Made by a program: the position numbers and the translations under genes. The notes under the pieces were generated by a model. That model ran no database searches and was not told the DNA's origin. It was given only the letters and a program-made list of their open reading frames with translations. Below, one piece after another: positions 32,044 through 41,904 of a stretch of 64,000 bases of DNA (position 1 is the first letter of the stretch; each line of letters opens with the position of its first letter). This DNA comes from Leptospira stimsonii (lineage in GTDB: Bacteria > Spirochaetota > Leptospiria > Leptospirales > Leptospiraceae): contig NZ_QHCS01000002.1 in NCBI RefSeq assembly GCF_003545875.1, forward strand, positions 755,001 to 819,000, given 5' to 3'.

Positions 32044-32671
32044 AAATTATCCTTTTTGTTATTTAAATTTTAGATCCGTTGACGATCTGAGTTTTTGGAA
32101 GAGCCTGCGTGATATGCCGATCTTCCGGTTTCAATGATTTTTGTGATTCCCTCCTGAATGAAATTGGAGGCACTCTTCTGAGTAAGTGGGAAAAAATCAT
32201 TTGAAAAAAACAAAATGGATTCTCTAAATATAGATCGTTATATTATAAAAGAACGATATTCTAAGATTAATTATAATCTAATTCGAAATTTATATTTCGC
32301 CCCTTCCGCTAAATCTTCTACTTATATTTACTGTTCGATCGAATTTGCAGGAGAATGGAATGGAGTCATTCGCGTGGATGACGTCGATTGTGCGCGCTGT
32401 CGGTATGTGGCCGATTATTTATAGTGGGATTGGAAAACGCTGAATGAGTCTGTTTCGAATCGTTTGGAATTTTTTTGAGCTTGGATTTACGGAAAGTCGA
32501 GTTTTTTAACAACTGAATTTGCTTTGAATGATTGATTCATTTATAGTTTCTTTCCCCATCTTTTTTTAATTTTGGGAAGAATGGATTTTCGAAAAGTTTA
32601 CTAGCTTTTCTTTAACAAAGAAATCTCCTTGTAAGGGCTCTGAATAAAACGTTCGAGCCCAACTTCTTTCT
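32044..32671. other. Intergenic region with only a possible gene remnant
   Basis: 628 bp, A/T rich, between the cytochrome gene and the HPP gene. Apart from the short CheX-like frame at 32215-32424, nothing was recognised. Confidence 0.4.
32215..32424 (+). pseudogene. Possible remnant of a CheX/CheC-like protein
   Basis: A 69-codon frame containing YCSIEFAGEWNGVIRVD, which resembles the conserved strand and turn of CheX-family domains (FxGxWxGxhydrophobic). It stops shortly after, where CheX proteins continue for another 60-100 residues, and lacks the ExxN helix pattern. It could be a truncated gene or chance similarity. Confidence 0.3.
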
Positions 32672-33181
32672 TCATTTCCAGAACTTTGGGTATTGTCTGC
32701 TCTTTACCAAGTTATTGAACAGAAGGGCTAAGATGAAAAGAATGAAAGACCCGGATAGAGCAGGAGTTAAGAGAAATGTCCAATCTGCGTTGCCCATAAG
32801 GATGACTATGGGATCGGCGCCTGCAGGAGGATGGGTTGTTTTTGTGAGTTGCATCACTGCAATGGAAGTTGCGACTGCGAATCCGAGGATATACCATTCG
32901 TTACCAAGGAAAGTGAGAAAGAGGAGTCCGATCAATGAAGAAACAAGGTGTCCTCCGATTAAGTTTCTTGGCTGGGATAATGGACTATCCGGGACACCAA
33001 ATAAAAGAACACAAGAGGCGCCGAATGGAGCCATTATCAAAGGATAGTTTAGTGTTTTCGATAAGAGTGCGATGCAGGAAATTCCAATCAGACCCCCGAT
33101 CCAGGAAAAGAGAATATGAGTCGAATTCGGTCTGGAAGGGGATTTCGTTTCCGCTTTCAATTTAAGAAGGATTTGTTTCAT
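32672..33181 (-). CDS. HPP family membrane protein
   Basis: Starting at the ATG at 33181, whose first bases overlap the upstream TetR stop (ATGA), the protein has 169 residues and four hydrophobic segments. It carries the family signature MAPFGASCVLLFGVPDSPLS, QPRNLIGGHLVSSLIG and the name-giving TKTTHPPAGADP. HPP proteins are integral membrane proteins; some are implicated in nitrite transport in plastids and cyanobacteria. The longer frame to 33358 lies inside the TetR gene and is rejected. Confidence 0.85.
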   Translation of the reverse strand: MKQILLKLKAETKSPSRPNSTHILFSWIGGLIGISCIALLSKTLNYPLIMAPFGASCVLLFGVPDSPLSQPRNLIGGHLVSSLIGLLFLTFLGNEWYILGFAVATSIAVMQLTKTTHPPAGADPIVILMGNADWTFLLTPALSGSFILFILALLFNNLVKSRQYPKFWK

Positions 33182-33729
33182 AGATTTCTTAATTCCTCTT
33201 TGATTCCTTGAATTGTTTGTTTTAATATTGAATCTTTCGAGTAGATTTTTCGAATCAATAAGGAGCCTTGGATTCGATTTACGTAATCCTGGCTCAATCG
33301 CTCCGCTTTCTTTTTTGAAAAAAGAATTCTCAGATTTGAAAAGTAGACATACCTCCAACGATCAAAAAAGAGCCGAATTTGTTTCTCTGCCGACTCGTGA
33401 AGAGACTTCGCTTCTAAAGAAACGTTAGCAAAGATACAGCCGTCAGGGTGATTAAGAAAGTATTTTAAAATTTTCTCGTTGATGAGGATGATGGTGCTCG
33501 CAGAACTTTTTCCAGAGGTATTGAAGATCGTGGTCTCAAAGTGATTCTCAACTCTCAAAAAAACCTCCTCTAAAATGGCTTCCTTACTTTTGAAATAGTG
33601 ATATACGCTCCCTTTCAGCAAGTCGCAAGCTTTTGCAATTTCCGACATGGAAGTAGATACATAGCCTTTTTTTCGGAAGAGATCCAAGGAGGCAGAGACA
33701 ATTTCCTCTTTTTGATTTTTTCCCTTCAT
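33178..33729 (-). CDS. TetR/AcrR-family transcriptional regulator
   Basis: A 183-residue repressor. The N-terminal helix-turn-helix reads IVSASLDLFRKKGYVSTSMS, EIAKACDLLKGSVYHYFKSK, as expected for TetR proteins, and the rest is a helical ligand and dimerisation domain. It overlaps the HPP gene by 4 bp, so regulator and transporter-like protein are one operon. A palindromic site lies 11 bp upstream of the start, suggesting self-repression. Confidence 0.9.
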   Translation of the reverse strand: MKGKNQKEEIVSASLDLFRKKGYVSTSMSEIAKACDLLKGSVYHYFKSKEAILEEVFLRVENHFETTIFNTSGKSSASTIILINEKILKYFLNHPDGCIFANVSLEAKSLHESAEKQIRLFFDRWRYVYFSNLRILFSKKKAERLSQDYVNRIQGSLLIRKIYSKDSILKQTIQGIKEELRNL

Positions 33730-33740
33730 AAGAATAAACT

Positions 33741-33754
33741 ACCAAACGGTTGGT
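33741..33754. promoter_or_regulatory. Candidate TetR operator
   Basis: ACCAAACGGTTGGT, a 5-bp inverted repeat with a 4-bp centre, similar to sites of AcrR/YcdC-like regulators. It lies just upstream of the TetR-HPP operon, and on the minus strand its right arm overlaps a TTGACC that could be the -35 box. Confidence 0.6.
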
Positions 33755-33866
33755 CAAATTTCAAGGACAATTTCCATACTTCATTGATTTTTTAGGCAAT
33801 GAATTTTTTGTTTTCTAAGAAATATTTTTCAATTTCGGATTCTTGCAAAGGTTTGTAATCAAAGAA

Positions 33867-34133
33867 ATGCGGATTGAAATTGAAGTGAAATTCATTAGAT
33901 CGTATGCTCCTCGTCTAAAAACTGTCGTTTCCAAATTTCTTGCGCGAATCGATGAGCAATGTCCAAAAGAAATACGAATTTATTTGGAAATGGAGAACGG
34001 TGGCTTTGATTTTTTAGTGGATTCAAAACAGAAGAAGGAGAAGGCGGACCAGAAAAAGACAACGAGAGAAAAAAATTCTCAGTTGAAGGAATGGATAGGA
34101 GGGACGCTGATACAGACCCTACGATCCGAATAA
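33867..34133 (+). CDS. Small hypothetical protein
   Basis: An 88-residue frame from the ATG at 33867 (a TTG at 33843 would add eight residues). It begins MRIEIEVKFIRSYAPRLKTV and has a basic, Lys-rich linker (KQKKEKADQKKTTREK) and a short C-terminal helix. The alternation IRIYLEMENGGFDFLVD looks like real beta strands, so it may be a genuine small protein. No family recognised and the ribosome site is weak. Confidence 0.4.
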   Translation: MRIEIEVKFIRSYAPRLKTVVSKFLARIDEQCPKEIRIYLEMENGGFDFLVDSKQKKEKADQKKTTREKNSQLKEWIGGTLIQTLRSE

Positions 34134-34564
34134 TCGGAGAATCGTAAATTAAGATGAGTTCTGTCAATATCACAACCGAAGAGGAAAGATTGAGAAAGCC
34201 GTTATGGACTTCCGGCCAACCCGTTCGCTAGCAGATAAGTCAGAAGATACAAGAAAGAAAAGGAAAAGATTGATTAAATTAGAACCACCAAGATCGATAG
34301 AAAAAGTTCTAATCGCATTGATACCGGAGAGAATTTTTCGATTTTATTCTCTTCATTCTTTCCGTTCAACAAAGGATTAGGAAGATTTTGTCTAATAATA
34401 TTTCAAAGCCTTTGACGAAAAATGAATCTCGATCGTTGTGAAAATTCCTCGATATTTTTTAGAGAAGTTCTTTTGATCGTCTCGCGAAATCGAAGAATGA
34501 AATCGTAGCAATTTTGCCGAGGTTACTCCAGAATCTAAGATAATTTTCAGTGGAAAGAGATTAC

Positions 34565-34746
34565 CTCAACTTCCAATCAAACCGCGTCCTAACGAAGTTC
34601 TTACTGTAAAACGTGCGCGGTCCCCACCCTCATCGGGTGGAGGAGGCGGGTCGGCGGGAAAAAATCGTCAAAATTTTCTCTATCACGAAATTCTTCTCCT
34701 CACAAGTAGAATTTTCTCCTTCACAGATTGTAGGAGGTACTACAAA
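34565..34746. repeat. Duplicated intergenic element, copy 1
   Basis: This copy begins CTCAACTTCCAATCAAACCG and ends TAGGAGGTACTACAAAA. It contains a hairpin CCACCC-TCATC-GGGTGG flanked by GC-rich sequence and a terminal TGTAGGAGGTACTAC motif (34729-34743). The second copy starts 214 bp later and differs at only a few positions. Confidence 0.85.
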
Positions 34747-34778
34747 ATTCATTTTGAAATAATTTCGAATCCTCTGAG

Positions 34779-34961
34779 CTCAACTTCCAATCAAACCGGG
34801 TCCTAACAAAGTTCTTACTGTAAAACGTGCGCGGTCCCCACCCTCATCGGGTGGAGGAGGCGGGTCGGCGGGAAAAAATCGTCAAAATTTTCTCTATCAC
34901 GAAATTCTTCTCTTCACAAGTAGAAATTTCTCCTTCACAGATTGTAGGAGGTACTACGAAA
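34779..34961. repeat. Duplicated intergenic element, copy 2
   Basis: Near-identical to copy 1: CTCAACTTCCAATCAAACCG, the same CCACCC-TCATC-GGGTGG hairpin, and TGTAGGAGGTACTAC at 34943-34957. Differences by eye are single bases (GGGTCCTAACAAAG against GCGTCCTAACGAAG, CTCTTC against CTCCTC). There is no open frame through it. Confidence 0.85.
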
Positions 34962-35073
34962 TCCTGATCAGGATTTCAAATCTTTTTGAACCTTGCTTTA
35001 GCGGAGAATATTTTGAAACTGGAAGGTTTTCTTTTTCTAGGAAACGATAGGATCTCCAGAATTGGACGCGGGC

Positions 35074-35110
35074 AAAAAAATGCCCGGAAAAAACTTCCCG
35101 GGCATTTTTA
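35074..35110 (-). terminator. Terminator of lipL46
   Basis: On the minus strand AAATGCCCGGGAAG, a short T-rich loop and CCGGGCATTTTTTT form a strong hairpin ending in a T-run. It lies 24 bp after the lipL46 stop. Confidence 0.85.
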
Positions 35111-35133
35111 TTCTCGGTTGGGAAATAAATTAA

Positions 35134-36372
35134 TTACTTCAGAGGTTTGAATTCTAAAGTCACAACGCCTCGCGTTGCCGATTTTACTTCTAACGACTTG
35201 CTGGATAAGAAAGAAAATCCTCTGTCTTTTTTATAGACCAATTCTTCTTGAAAGAGGGAATCTTTTCCTGGATAGATTACTTCCCACTCGGAACCGTTCG
35301 TATCGGAAGTTCTTACGTTTACTTCTTTTGCGGCGGTAAATTCAGTCAGGTCATCTTTGAATTTCGTAGCTTCGTCCGCGTTCAAACCGGTGAATTTTAA
35401 AACGATCGGATTGTTTTCAGTGAGGTTGAACCATTCTTCTTTTAGTTGTGTGTTTACTTTTTTGGAAACGGATGCCGCCCATTCGGAAATCGCTTTTTCT
35501 CTGGAAACTTTTTGAGTGATATCCGCACCGCGTCCATCTGCCGTTCCGCTATCCACGATCTTTCCATCACCCCAAAGAAGAACTACTTTGTAAGTTCCGG
35601 TAGCCGCCGTGTTGTAGATGGTTCTTTCGAGAGCCTTTCCGTTTACGGAGTCCAGAGGTTGTTGGTCTTCCGTTTCTACGGTTCCCAAAACCAATACTTC
35701 CGCTTGAAGTGCTTCCGCGAGAATTTTGATCAGAGGGGAACCTTCGACTTTCTCCGGATCCACTTGATTCTTACTCACTTTTTTTGCGGTCAAAGCTGGA
35801 TCAATGATCTTGTTTCCATTCTTCTTGAGAGCCTTGATGATTTCCGCTTCTCCGAAATTGTTCGGACCGGCAGGAAACACGGGAACTCCCGCAACATTTC
35901 CAAGAACTAAAACCGCAACTCTTGGATTTCCAACGTCTGCGAGAAGGTTGTCAACGGCAGTGGAGATTTTCGATTCTTCCACTTCACATCTTACTGTGAG
36001 TTTCAACATCGGTTGTGTATCGATCTTTCCTTCCGCTTCGTCAATGATGTCATAACTTTTCACGAAAGCGTCGGTCTTAGAAAGAAGGCTGGAACCTAAG
36101 CTTTCTCCGTCAGATGCCTTGCTCTTGTTGCTGATTTCTTCTCCGATCACCTTTCGAACTGCGTTGATTTTTGCGTCTTTCAGAGCTCTTTGTTTTGCGA
36201 TCTGTTTGTCCCCGTTGTAGATAGGAGCTTCTCCGATTACGGTAACTTTGTTACCTTCTTTTTCGTAGAATTCTTTTTTCTTTCCACGAGTGGAACCGGA
36301 AGAGCCGCAGTTGACTGCGAACGTAATAACTGCTAAGGCCGCGATGAGCCTGATGGTAGGGAAACGATTCAT
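35134..36372 (-). CDS. lipL46: LipL46-like surface/periplasmic lipoprotein
   Basis: A 412-residue lipoprotein with signal sequence LIAALAVITFAVNCGSSGS and lipobox VNC. Residues ~40-140 (KVTVIGEAPIYNGDKQIAKQ, ALKDAKINAVRKVIGEEIS) form the LPP20/FlgT-N-like domain, and the middle resembles a TolB-N/CsgG-like sandwich (PRVAVLVLGNVAGVPVFPAG). Length and neighbourhood (close to the flaB pair) match what I recall of leptospiral LipL46, a lipoprotein expressed during infection. Assignment to that name rests on memory, not on an alignment. It is monocistronic, with its own terminator, and diverges from the NamZ-like gene. Confidence 0.7.
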   Translation of the reverse strand: MNRFPTIRLIAALAVITFAVNCGSSGSTRGKKKEFYEKEGNKVTVIGEAPIYNGDKQIAKQRALKDAKINAVRKVIGEEISNKSKASDGESLGSSLLSKTDAFVKSYDIIDEAEGKIDTQPMLKLTVRCEVEESKISTAVDNLLADVGNPRVAVLVLGNVAGVPVFPAGPNNFGEAEIIKALKKNGNKIIDPALTAKKVSKNQVDPEKVEGSPLIKILAEALQAEVLVLGTVETEDQQPLDSVNGKALERTIYNTAATGTYKVVLLWGDGKIVDSGTADGRGADITQKVSREKAISEWAASVSKKVNTQLKEEWFNLTENNPIVLKFTGLNADEATKFKDDLTEFTAAKEVNVRTSDTNGSEWEVIYPGKDSLFQEELVYKKDRGFSFLSSKSLEVKSATRGVVTLEFKPLK

Positions 36373-36437
36373 TTTGTCGTTTTTCTCCTTGAAGAATAGG
36401 TTTGAGGGATTTTCTTAAACAAAATAGGAATTTTCGG

Positions 36438-37703
<1,266 letters not shown>

Positions 37704-37710
37704 AATTAAA

Positions 37711-38295
37711 ATGATGAGAATCAATTCCATTCGAACGATTTTTCTTTTTATTCTATTCTTCTTTTTGAATGTTTCTCTGACGGCGGACGGACATTCCTGG
37801 AAGGAGTATCAGCTTAGGGAGTTGATCGGACGATTGAAGTATTATACGTTCGCGAAGGTCGCGCAAAGTCTTCGTGGAGTCTATCCCACGAGCCAGGAAC
37901 AACTCTGGGAAAAATCGAATTGTCACGTTACCGTTCCCGAGCTTCCGGGACCTTTTTTCTGCGGATTGCTTCGCCATCAACATCCGTCTTCGGTTCCGGA
38001 TTCTTCCGCAAATATCGATTCGAGTCCCAATTCGATTTCTAAGGATTATAAGAATATTCAACTCTATACTGGAACTACGATCGCCGGTAAGAATGTGGTT
38101 CAAATCACCTCGGATGAAAATCCTGGAGATTCTCTCCGTGCTTTTTATCTTACCGACGGTCATTTAAGCCATTACGAATTCCAGGATCGAATTTTGATTT
38201 TTGATTGGTCGGGTTCGAAGTTGAACGGAATTCTGGAAGTGAAAGTGGATCCGATTCTACGGCCGCTCTCGGGAAGGGAAATTCTTTTTCCATGA
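37711..38295 (+). CDS. Exported protein of unknown function
   Basis: From the ATG at 37711 (or 37714) the protein has about 194 residues with signal sequence IRTIFLFILFFFLNVSLTAD. The mature part has a helical region (YQLRELIGRLKYYTFAKVAQ) and C-terminal beta strands (NVVQITSDENPGDSLRAFYL, ILIFDWSGSKLNGILEVKV). No family recognised. It starts 7 bp after the NamZ-like gene and overlaps the DUF2797 gene by 4 bp, so it is part of that operon. Confidence 0.65.
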   Translation: MMRINSIRTIFLFILFFFLNVSLTADGHSWKEYQLRELIGRLKYYTFAKVAQSLRGVYPTSQEQLWEKSNCHVTVPELPGPFFCGLLRHQHPSSVPDSSANIDSSPNSISKDYKNIQLYTGTTIAGKNVVQITSDENPGDSLRAFYLTDGHLSHYEFQDRILIFDWSGSKLNGILEVKVDPILRPLSGREILFP

Positions 38296-39143
38296 AACAA
38301 GTCGCGTCCGGTTTTCTGAGAATGATGGATCACGACGGAATCGATCCGGTTCGTTATATCTGGAACTGGGCGACCTACGACTCGGAATCCTCCGAAAAAC
38401 AGGATAGTCATATACAAGAAGATTCTAATATTCTAAATTATCTCGGTAAAAAATACAAACTCGAGTTTACCGGGAAAATTCGTTGTGTTTCCTGTGGAAG
38501 GATCACTAAAAAAAGTTTCAACCAAGGGAACTGTTTTACCTGTTTTCAAACCTTGGCGGAAAACGATCTCTGTATTCTAAGACCCGATACATGTCACTAT
38601 CATCTCGGAACTTGTCGCCAACCGGATTGGGGTGATTCTCATTGTTTTCGACCGCATACGGTCTATTTGGCGAATAGCTCCGCGATCAAGGTGGGAATCA
38701 CAAAGGAGAATCCGGTGTCCAATCGCTGGGTGGATCAAGGCGCTGTTCAAGGAATTCCTCTCGTCGAGGTCGGTTCGAGAAGGGATGCGGGAATCATCGA
38801 AAAGGAACTCTCAAAAGTTTTGTCCGATCGAACGACCTGGCAGAAGATGGTCGCCGGGGATCCGGAGCCGATCGACCTTTCCGAAAGAAAAAAAGAATTC
38901 TTACAAAAGATCGAGGACTTGGATTTTGATCTCGACTATCGCGTATCGCCTCAGGAAAAACCGACTGTGATTCGTTATCCGGTTCTACACTTTCCCCAGA
39001 AAATTCTCTCTCTTTCTCCCGAAAAAAATCTCGTCATCGAAGACATTCTCACCGGAATCAAAGGACAATATCTTCTCTTTCAATCCGGCGTGATCAACAT
39101 CCGCGCCTATGGCGGATACGAAGCGACGCTGAGCGTTGAGTAA
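38292..39143 (+). CDS. DUF2797 family zinc-finger protein
   Basis: The ATG at 38292 overlaps the previous stop (ATGA) and gives 283 residues. It has a probable zinc site made of IRCVSCGRIT, NCFTCFQTL and CHYHLGTCRQPDWGDSHCF, followed by the family sequence VYLANSSAIKVGITKENPVS and VGSRRDAGIIEKELSK. The second half resembles a GIY-YIG-like strand arrangement (YLANSS...KVGIT) as seen in DUF2797. Function is unknown; nucleic-acid binding is plausible. It is cytoplasmic, unlike its operon neighbours. Confidence 0.75.
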   Translation: MKQVASGFLRMMDHDGIDPVRYIWNWATYDSESSEKQDSHIQEDSNILNYLGKKYKLEFTGKIRCVSCGRITKKSFNQGNCFTCFQTLAENDLCILRPDTCHYHLGTCRQPDWGDSHCFRPHTVYLANSSAIKVGITKENPVSNRWVDQGAVQGIPLVEVGSRRDAGIIEKELSKVLSDRTTWQKMVAGDPEPIDLSERKKEFLQKIEDLDFDLDYRVSPQEKPTVIRYPVLHFPQKILSLSPEKNLVIEDILTGIKGQYLLFQSGVINIRAYGGYEATLSVE

Positions 39144-39180
39144 AAATTCTGCTATGATTCTAACTTCCTCCCCGAAAAGA

Positions 39181-40038
39181 ATGTTTCGTATGAAAAAGAT
39201 CGTAGTGAAGTTGGCTCTATTCTTAAGCGTTGTTTCCTTCTGGGGTTGCGGGGTCATCATCGATTCCGTCGTTCCGATCGAGTTGGATCTTCAGATCGGA
39301 AAGTCGTTTTTAGAAAACGCAAAAGACGGAAAAGAAGGAATGCGGATTCTTAAAAACGCGGTTCTGGAAAAGTATGTAAAGTCCGTCGCCGATAAGATTT
39401 TGAAATCGGACAAGATCCAATACAAAAAAGAATTTCCTTATAAGATTTCCATTCTCGACGACGATGACACGATCAACGCGGTCTGCACTCCGGGCGGCTA
39501 TATTTTTGTTTATACCGGCCTTTTAAAGTTGATCCAAGACGAAGCTACGCTTGCGGCAATTCTTGCTCACGAAATTGCCCACGCTGAAAAGAGACATTCC
39601 GTAAAACAGATCATCAGTTCGCTTGGGATTTACTTCACGATCTATATCGGACTCACGATTTTTTTAGGTTCGGAAGCGGCCAACCTCATCAACTTAGGTT
39701 CGAGAGTGGGTGGGGAAATTCTAACTCTTGCGAACAGTCGTTCCGCCGAGGCCGAAGCCGACGAGATGAGTTTCGAATATTTAAAATCCACAAAATACTA
39801 TCCGGGTGCTCTTGAATCTTTTTTTGTCCTCATTGAAAAGAAGGAAAAGGAAGAAGGTGGAATGGATCCGGACAAACGTGTGATCAAATTTTTATCCACG
39901 CACCCTTTGAACGAAGAGCGAATCGCAGAGAACCAAAAACGTTTGGACAAAATCGGAAATCCGAAAGCAACTCCGGAAAATCTCTACTCGGCTCGTTATC
40001 AATCCGTCATGAAACGCGCGTTTGGCGATTCGGAGTGA
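39181..40038 (+). CDS. M48-family metalloprotease lipoprotein
   Basis: About 285 residues; ATG codons at 39181 and 39190 are both possible starts. The signal sequence VKLALFLSVVSFWGCG has a WGC lipobox. The catalytic zinc motif LAHEIAHAEKRHS and the downstream Glu in SRSAEAEADEMSFEYLKS are intact, followed by LSTHPLNEERIAE, as in the BepA/LoiP group. These proteases act in the periplasm on outer membrane proteins or lipoproteins. It probably ends the NamZ-like operon. Confidence 0.88.
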   Translation: MFRMKKIVVKLALFLSVVSFWGCGVIIDSVVPIELDLQIGKSFLENAKDGKEGMRILKNAVLEKYVKSVADKILKSDKIQYKKEFPYKISILDDDDTINAVCTPGGYIFVYTGLLKLIQDEATLAAILAHEIAHAEKRHSVKQIISSLGIYFTIYIGLTIFLGSEAANLINLGSRVGGEILTLANSRSAEAEADEMSFEYLKSTKYYPGALESFFVLIEKKEKEEGGMDPDKRVIKFLSTHPLNEERIAENQKRLDKIGNPKATPENLYSARYQSVMKRAFGDSE

Positions 40039-40177
40039 TCGAAAAACAAGCCTTACATTAAAGTGAAGTCCTCTCCAATATCGAGTTTTTTCCTCCGTGA
40101 AACGAATCACGGAGGAGCCCGGATAAGAAAAAAAATTTCCTTGTCTTAAAGTCGGTTGTTCCTAAAATTCTGCATCT

Positions 40178-41362
40178 ATGCGTTTGGAACAAAAACTAAA
40201 AAAATGGGTGGAAGAAGGTTTGATTCGCTCCGAACAATCGGACGCAATTTTAAAATTTGAAGAAACCCGTAAAACTCCCTATCTATATTATTCTTTTATC
40301 GTATTGGGCGTCTTTGTGATCGGGATCGGAGTGATCGCGATCATCGCCGCCAACTGGGAAGAACTTCACGATTTCTTAAAGTTAGGCGCCGGTCTTTCTT
40401 TGCTTGTGATCGTCTCGGGTCTTGCCTTTTGGAAACGGGAGAATCCGAATCTACTCACCGTCTTTACCGTGTTTAATTCCATCTTGATCCTCGGAATGAT
40501 CGGACTTGTTTCCCAAGTCTATCACAGAGGGGGAGAATACTACGAGGCCGCCGCTCTATGGTGTATTCTCAATTTTTTATTTCTTCTTGCCACGGATTCC
40601 AAGACGTTGCTCCATCTTTGGCTGATCGGTTTTCAGATCTTTTTGACAGGTTGGATCTTGGATCAAAAATCCGGTTTCGACAAAGTATATTGGGAAAATT
40701 ATTTTTTCTTTTGTACAATCGGATTTTATTCGATCTGGCTCGCGGCCGAAAAATTCTCCTGGGAATCGCGCAAAGGTTCTCTCTTTTTGTGGACAGTTTT
40801 GTTTTTAGTCGCGGGAAGTTCCTTTTGGGGATTTAGACCCTCGTATGATCTTTGGTATTCTTCCTTGGATGGAAGCAAAGAATCCTGGCTTCAGGCGCTG
40901 AAGGATTATCCTTGGAGTTACGTTTGGATTCGTTTGATCGGATTGATACCGGGACTTCTTCTTTTGTTCAAAACGGATTCTTTCTCGAAGATGCAAAAGA
41001 AATCCTTTGCGATCAGTTTGGTCGTGTTGTTTCTTTTATACTTTCCGATCTTCTTTCTTCATACGATGCAGGAAACATTTTTAGCGAGCGTATGGAACCG
41101 ATTTGTTTCCATGGTCCCCGCTTTGTTGTTCGTCGTGTTTTGGTTGGGAATCGCTTCCGCGTTTCGTGCCCACAAAAGAATATTCGATCTTTCCGTCGCG
41201 GTCATCGGGATTCGGTTTTTGTATTTTTACTTCGATTTGTTCGGATCTCTTTCGTATACGGGATTCGGTTTGATCGTATCCGGAATTCTAATCATCGCGT
41301 CGACGGTTGGCTATCTAAAATTTAAAGGAAGGGTGAGAACCTTTTTGGGAGAACAAGAATGA
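40178..41362 (+). CDS. DUF2157 polytopic membrane protein
   Basis: A 394-residue protein with an N-terminal soluble helix (LKKWVEEGLIRSEQSDAIL) and about ten membrane segments. The start (KWVEEGLIRSEQSDAILKFE) followed by YYSFIVLGVFVIGIGVIAII and AANWEEL is the DUF2157 signature. It overlaps the GDYXXLXY-type gene by 4 bp; these two families are commonly paired. Function unknown. Confidence 0.85.
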   Translation: MRLEQKLKKWVEEGLIRSEQSDAILKFEETRKTPYLYYSFIVLGVFVIGIGVIAIIAANWEELHDFLKLGAGLSLLVIVSGLAFWKRENPNLLTVFTVFNSILILGMIGLVSQVYHRGGEYYEAAALWCILNFLFLLATDSKTLLHLWLIGFQIFLTGWILDQKSGFDKVYWENYFFFCTIGFYSIWLAAEKFSWESRKGSLFLWTVLFLVAGSSFWGFRPSYDLWYSSLDGSKESWLQALKDYPWSYVWIRLIGLIPGLLLLFKTDSFSKMQKKSFAISLVVLFLLYFPIFFLHTMQETFLASVWNRFVSMVPALLFVVFWLGIASAFRAHKRIFDLSVAVIGIRFLYFYFDLFGSLSYTGFGLIVSGILIIASTVGYLKFKGRVRTFLGEQE

Positions 41363-41904
41363 AAATCCTTAAGATTCTTTTACCGATCGCGCTTTTGATT
41401 CCGATAGCGTTTTTTGCGTCCGAAATCGTATATTTGGAATTTATAAAGAACTCCGGGAAAGAATTGATTCTACCCGTGAGCGGATACGATCCGCGCGATT
41501 TGTTGTCCGGTCATTATCTTCGGTACAACATAGAATATCAAACATACTCGATTTGTAACTCGTCTACGGAGAATCAGAACGAATCTTATAAGTTTGATAA
41601 GAATGCGGCGCATTGTGTCTGCTATTCTCATCCGGGAAAAATCGAAGAAGGCGACGGAACCTTTGTCGAAAACTGCAACGCAGAAATATTACAAGATCGT
41701 AAAGTTTGCAAGTTGTATTTGCGGGGGACCTGTCAATACGGAAGATTCAAGATCGGGAATGAGCGTTTTTACGTAAACGAAACCAAGGCACTCGACTATG
41801 AAAAACGTCTTCGAGACGAAAACGTTCATATTCGATTGAAGGTGGACGAAGAAGGAAAAGCCCTTACGGATTCTCTGATTTGGGCGGACGGATCTTCGCT
41901 GTAA
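41359..41904 (+). CDS. GDYXXLXY-type membrane-anchored protein
   Basis: A 181-residue protein with one N-terminal membrane helix (IALLIPIAFFASEIVYLEF) and an extracytoplasmic domain. The motif YDPRDLLSGHYLRYNIEY matches the GDYxxLxY-like pattern that names the family. Four to six cysteines (YSICNS, HCVCYS, ENCNAE, KVCKLYLRGTCQYG) are more than usual and could form disulfides. It is translationally coupled to DUF2157. Its 3' end overlaps the convergent oxidoreductase gene by 41 bp. Confidence 0.75.
   Translation: MKILKILLPIALLIPIAFFASEIVYLEFIKNSGKELILPVSGYDPRDLLSGHYLRYNIEYQTYSICNSSTENQNESYKFDKNAAHCVCYSHPGKIEEGDGTFVENCNAEILQDRKVCKLYLRGTCQYGRFKIGNERFYVNETKALDYEKRLRDENVHIRLKVDEEGKALTDSLIWADGSSL

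Larger units (their letters stand above)
34134..35133. other. Non-coding region carrying a duplicated intergenic element
   Basis: A 1-kb stretch with no supported gene. Its centre holds two copies of an element of about 183 bp (34565-34746 and 34779-34961), described separately, and its right end holds the lipL46 terminator. Confidence 0.6.

Noticed and set aside
34134..35073. Insertion sequence or transposase remnant around the duplicated element
   Set aside because: No transposase-like frame or terminal inverted repeats were seen; the duplication is non-coding.
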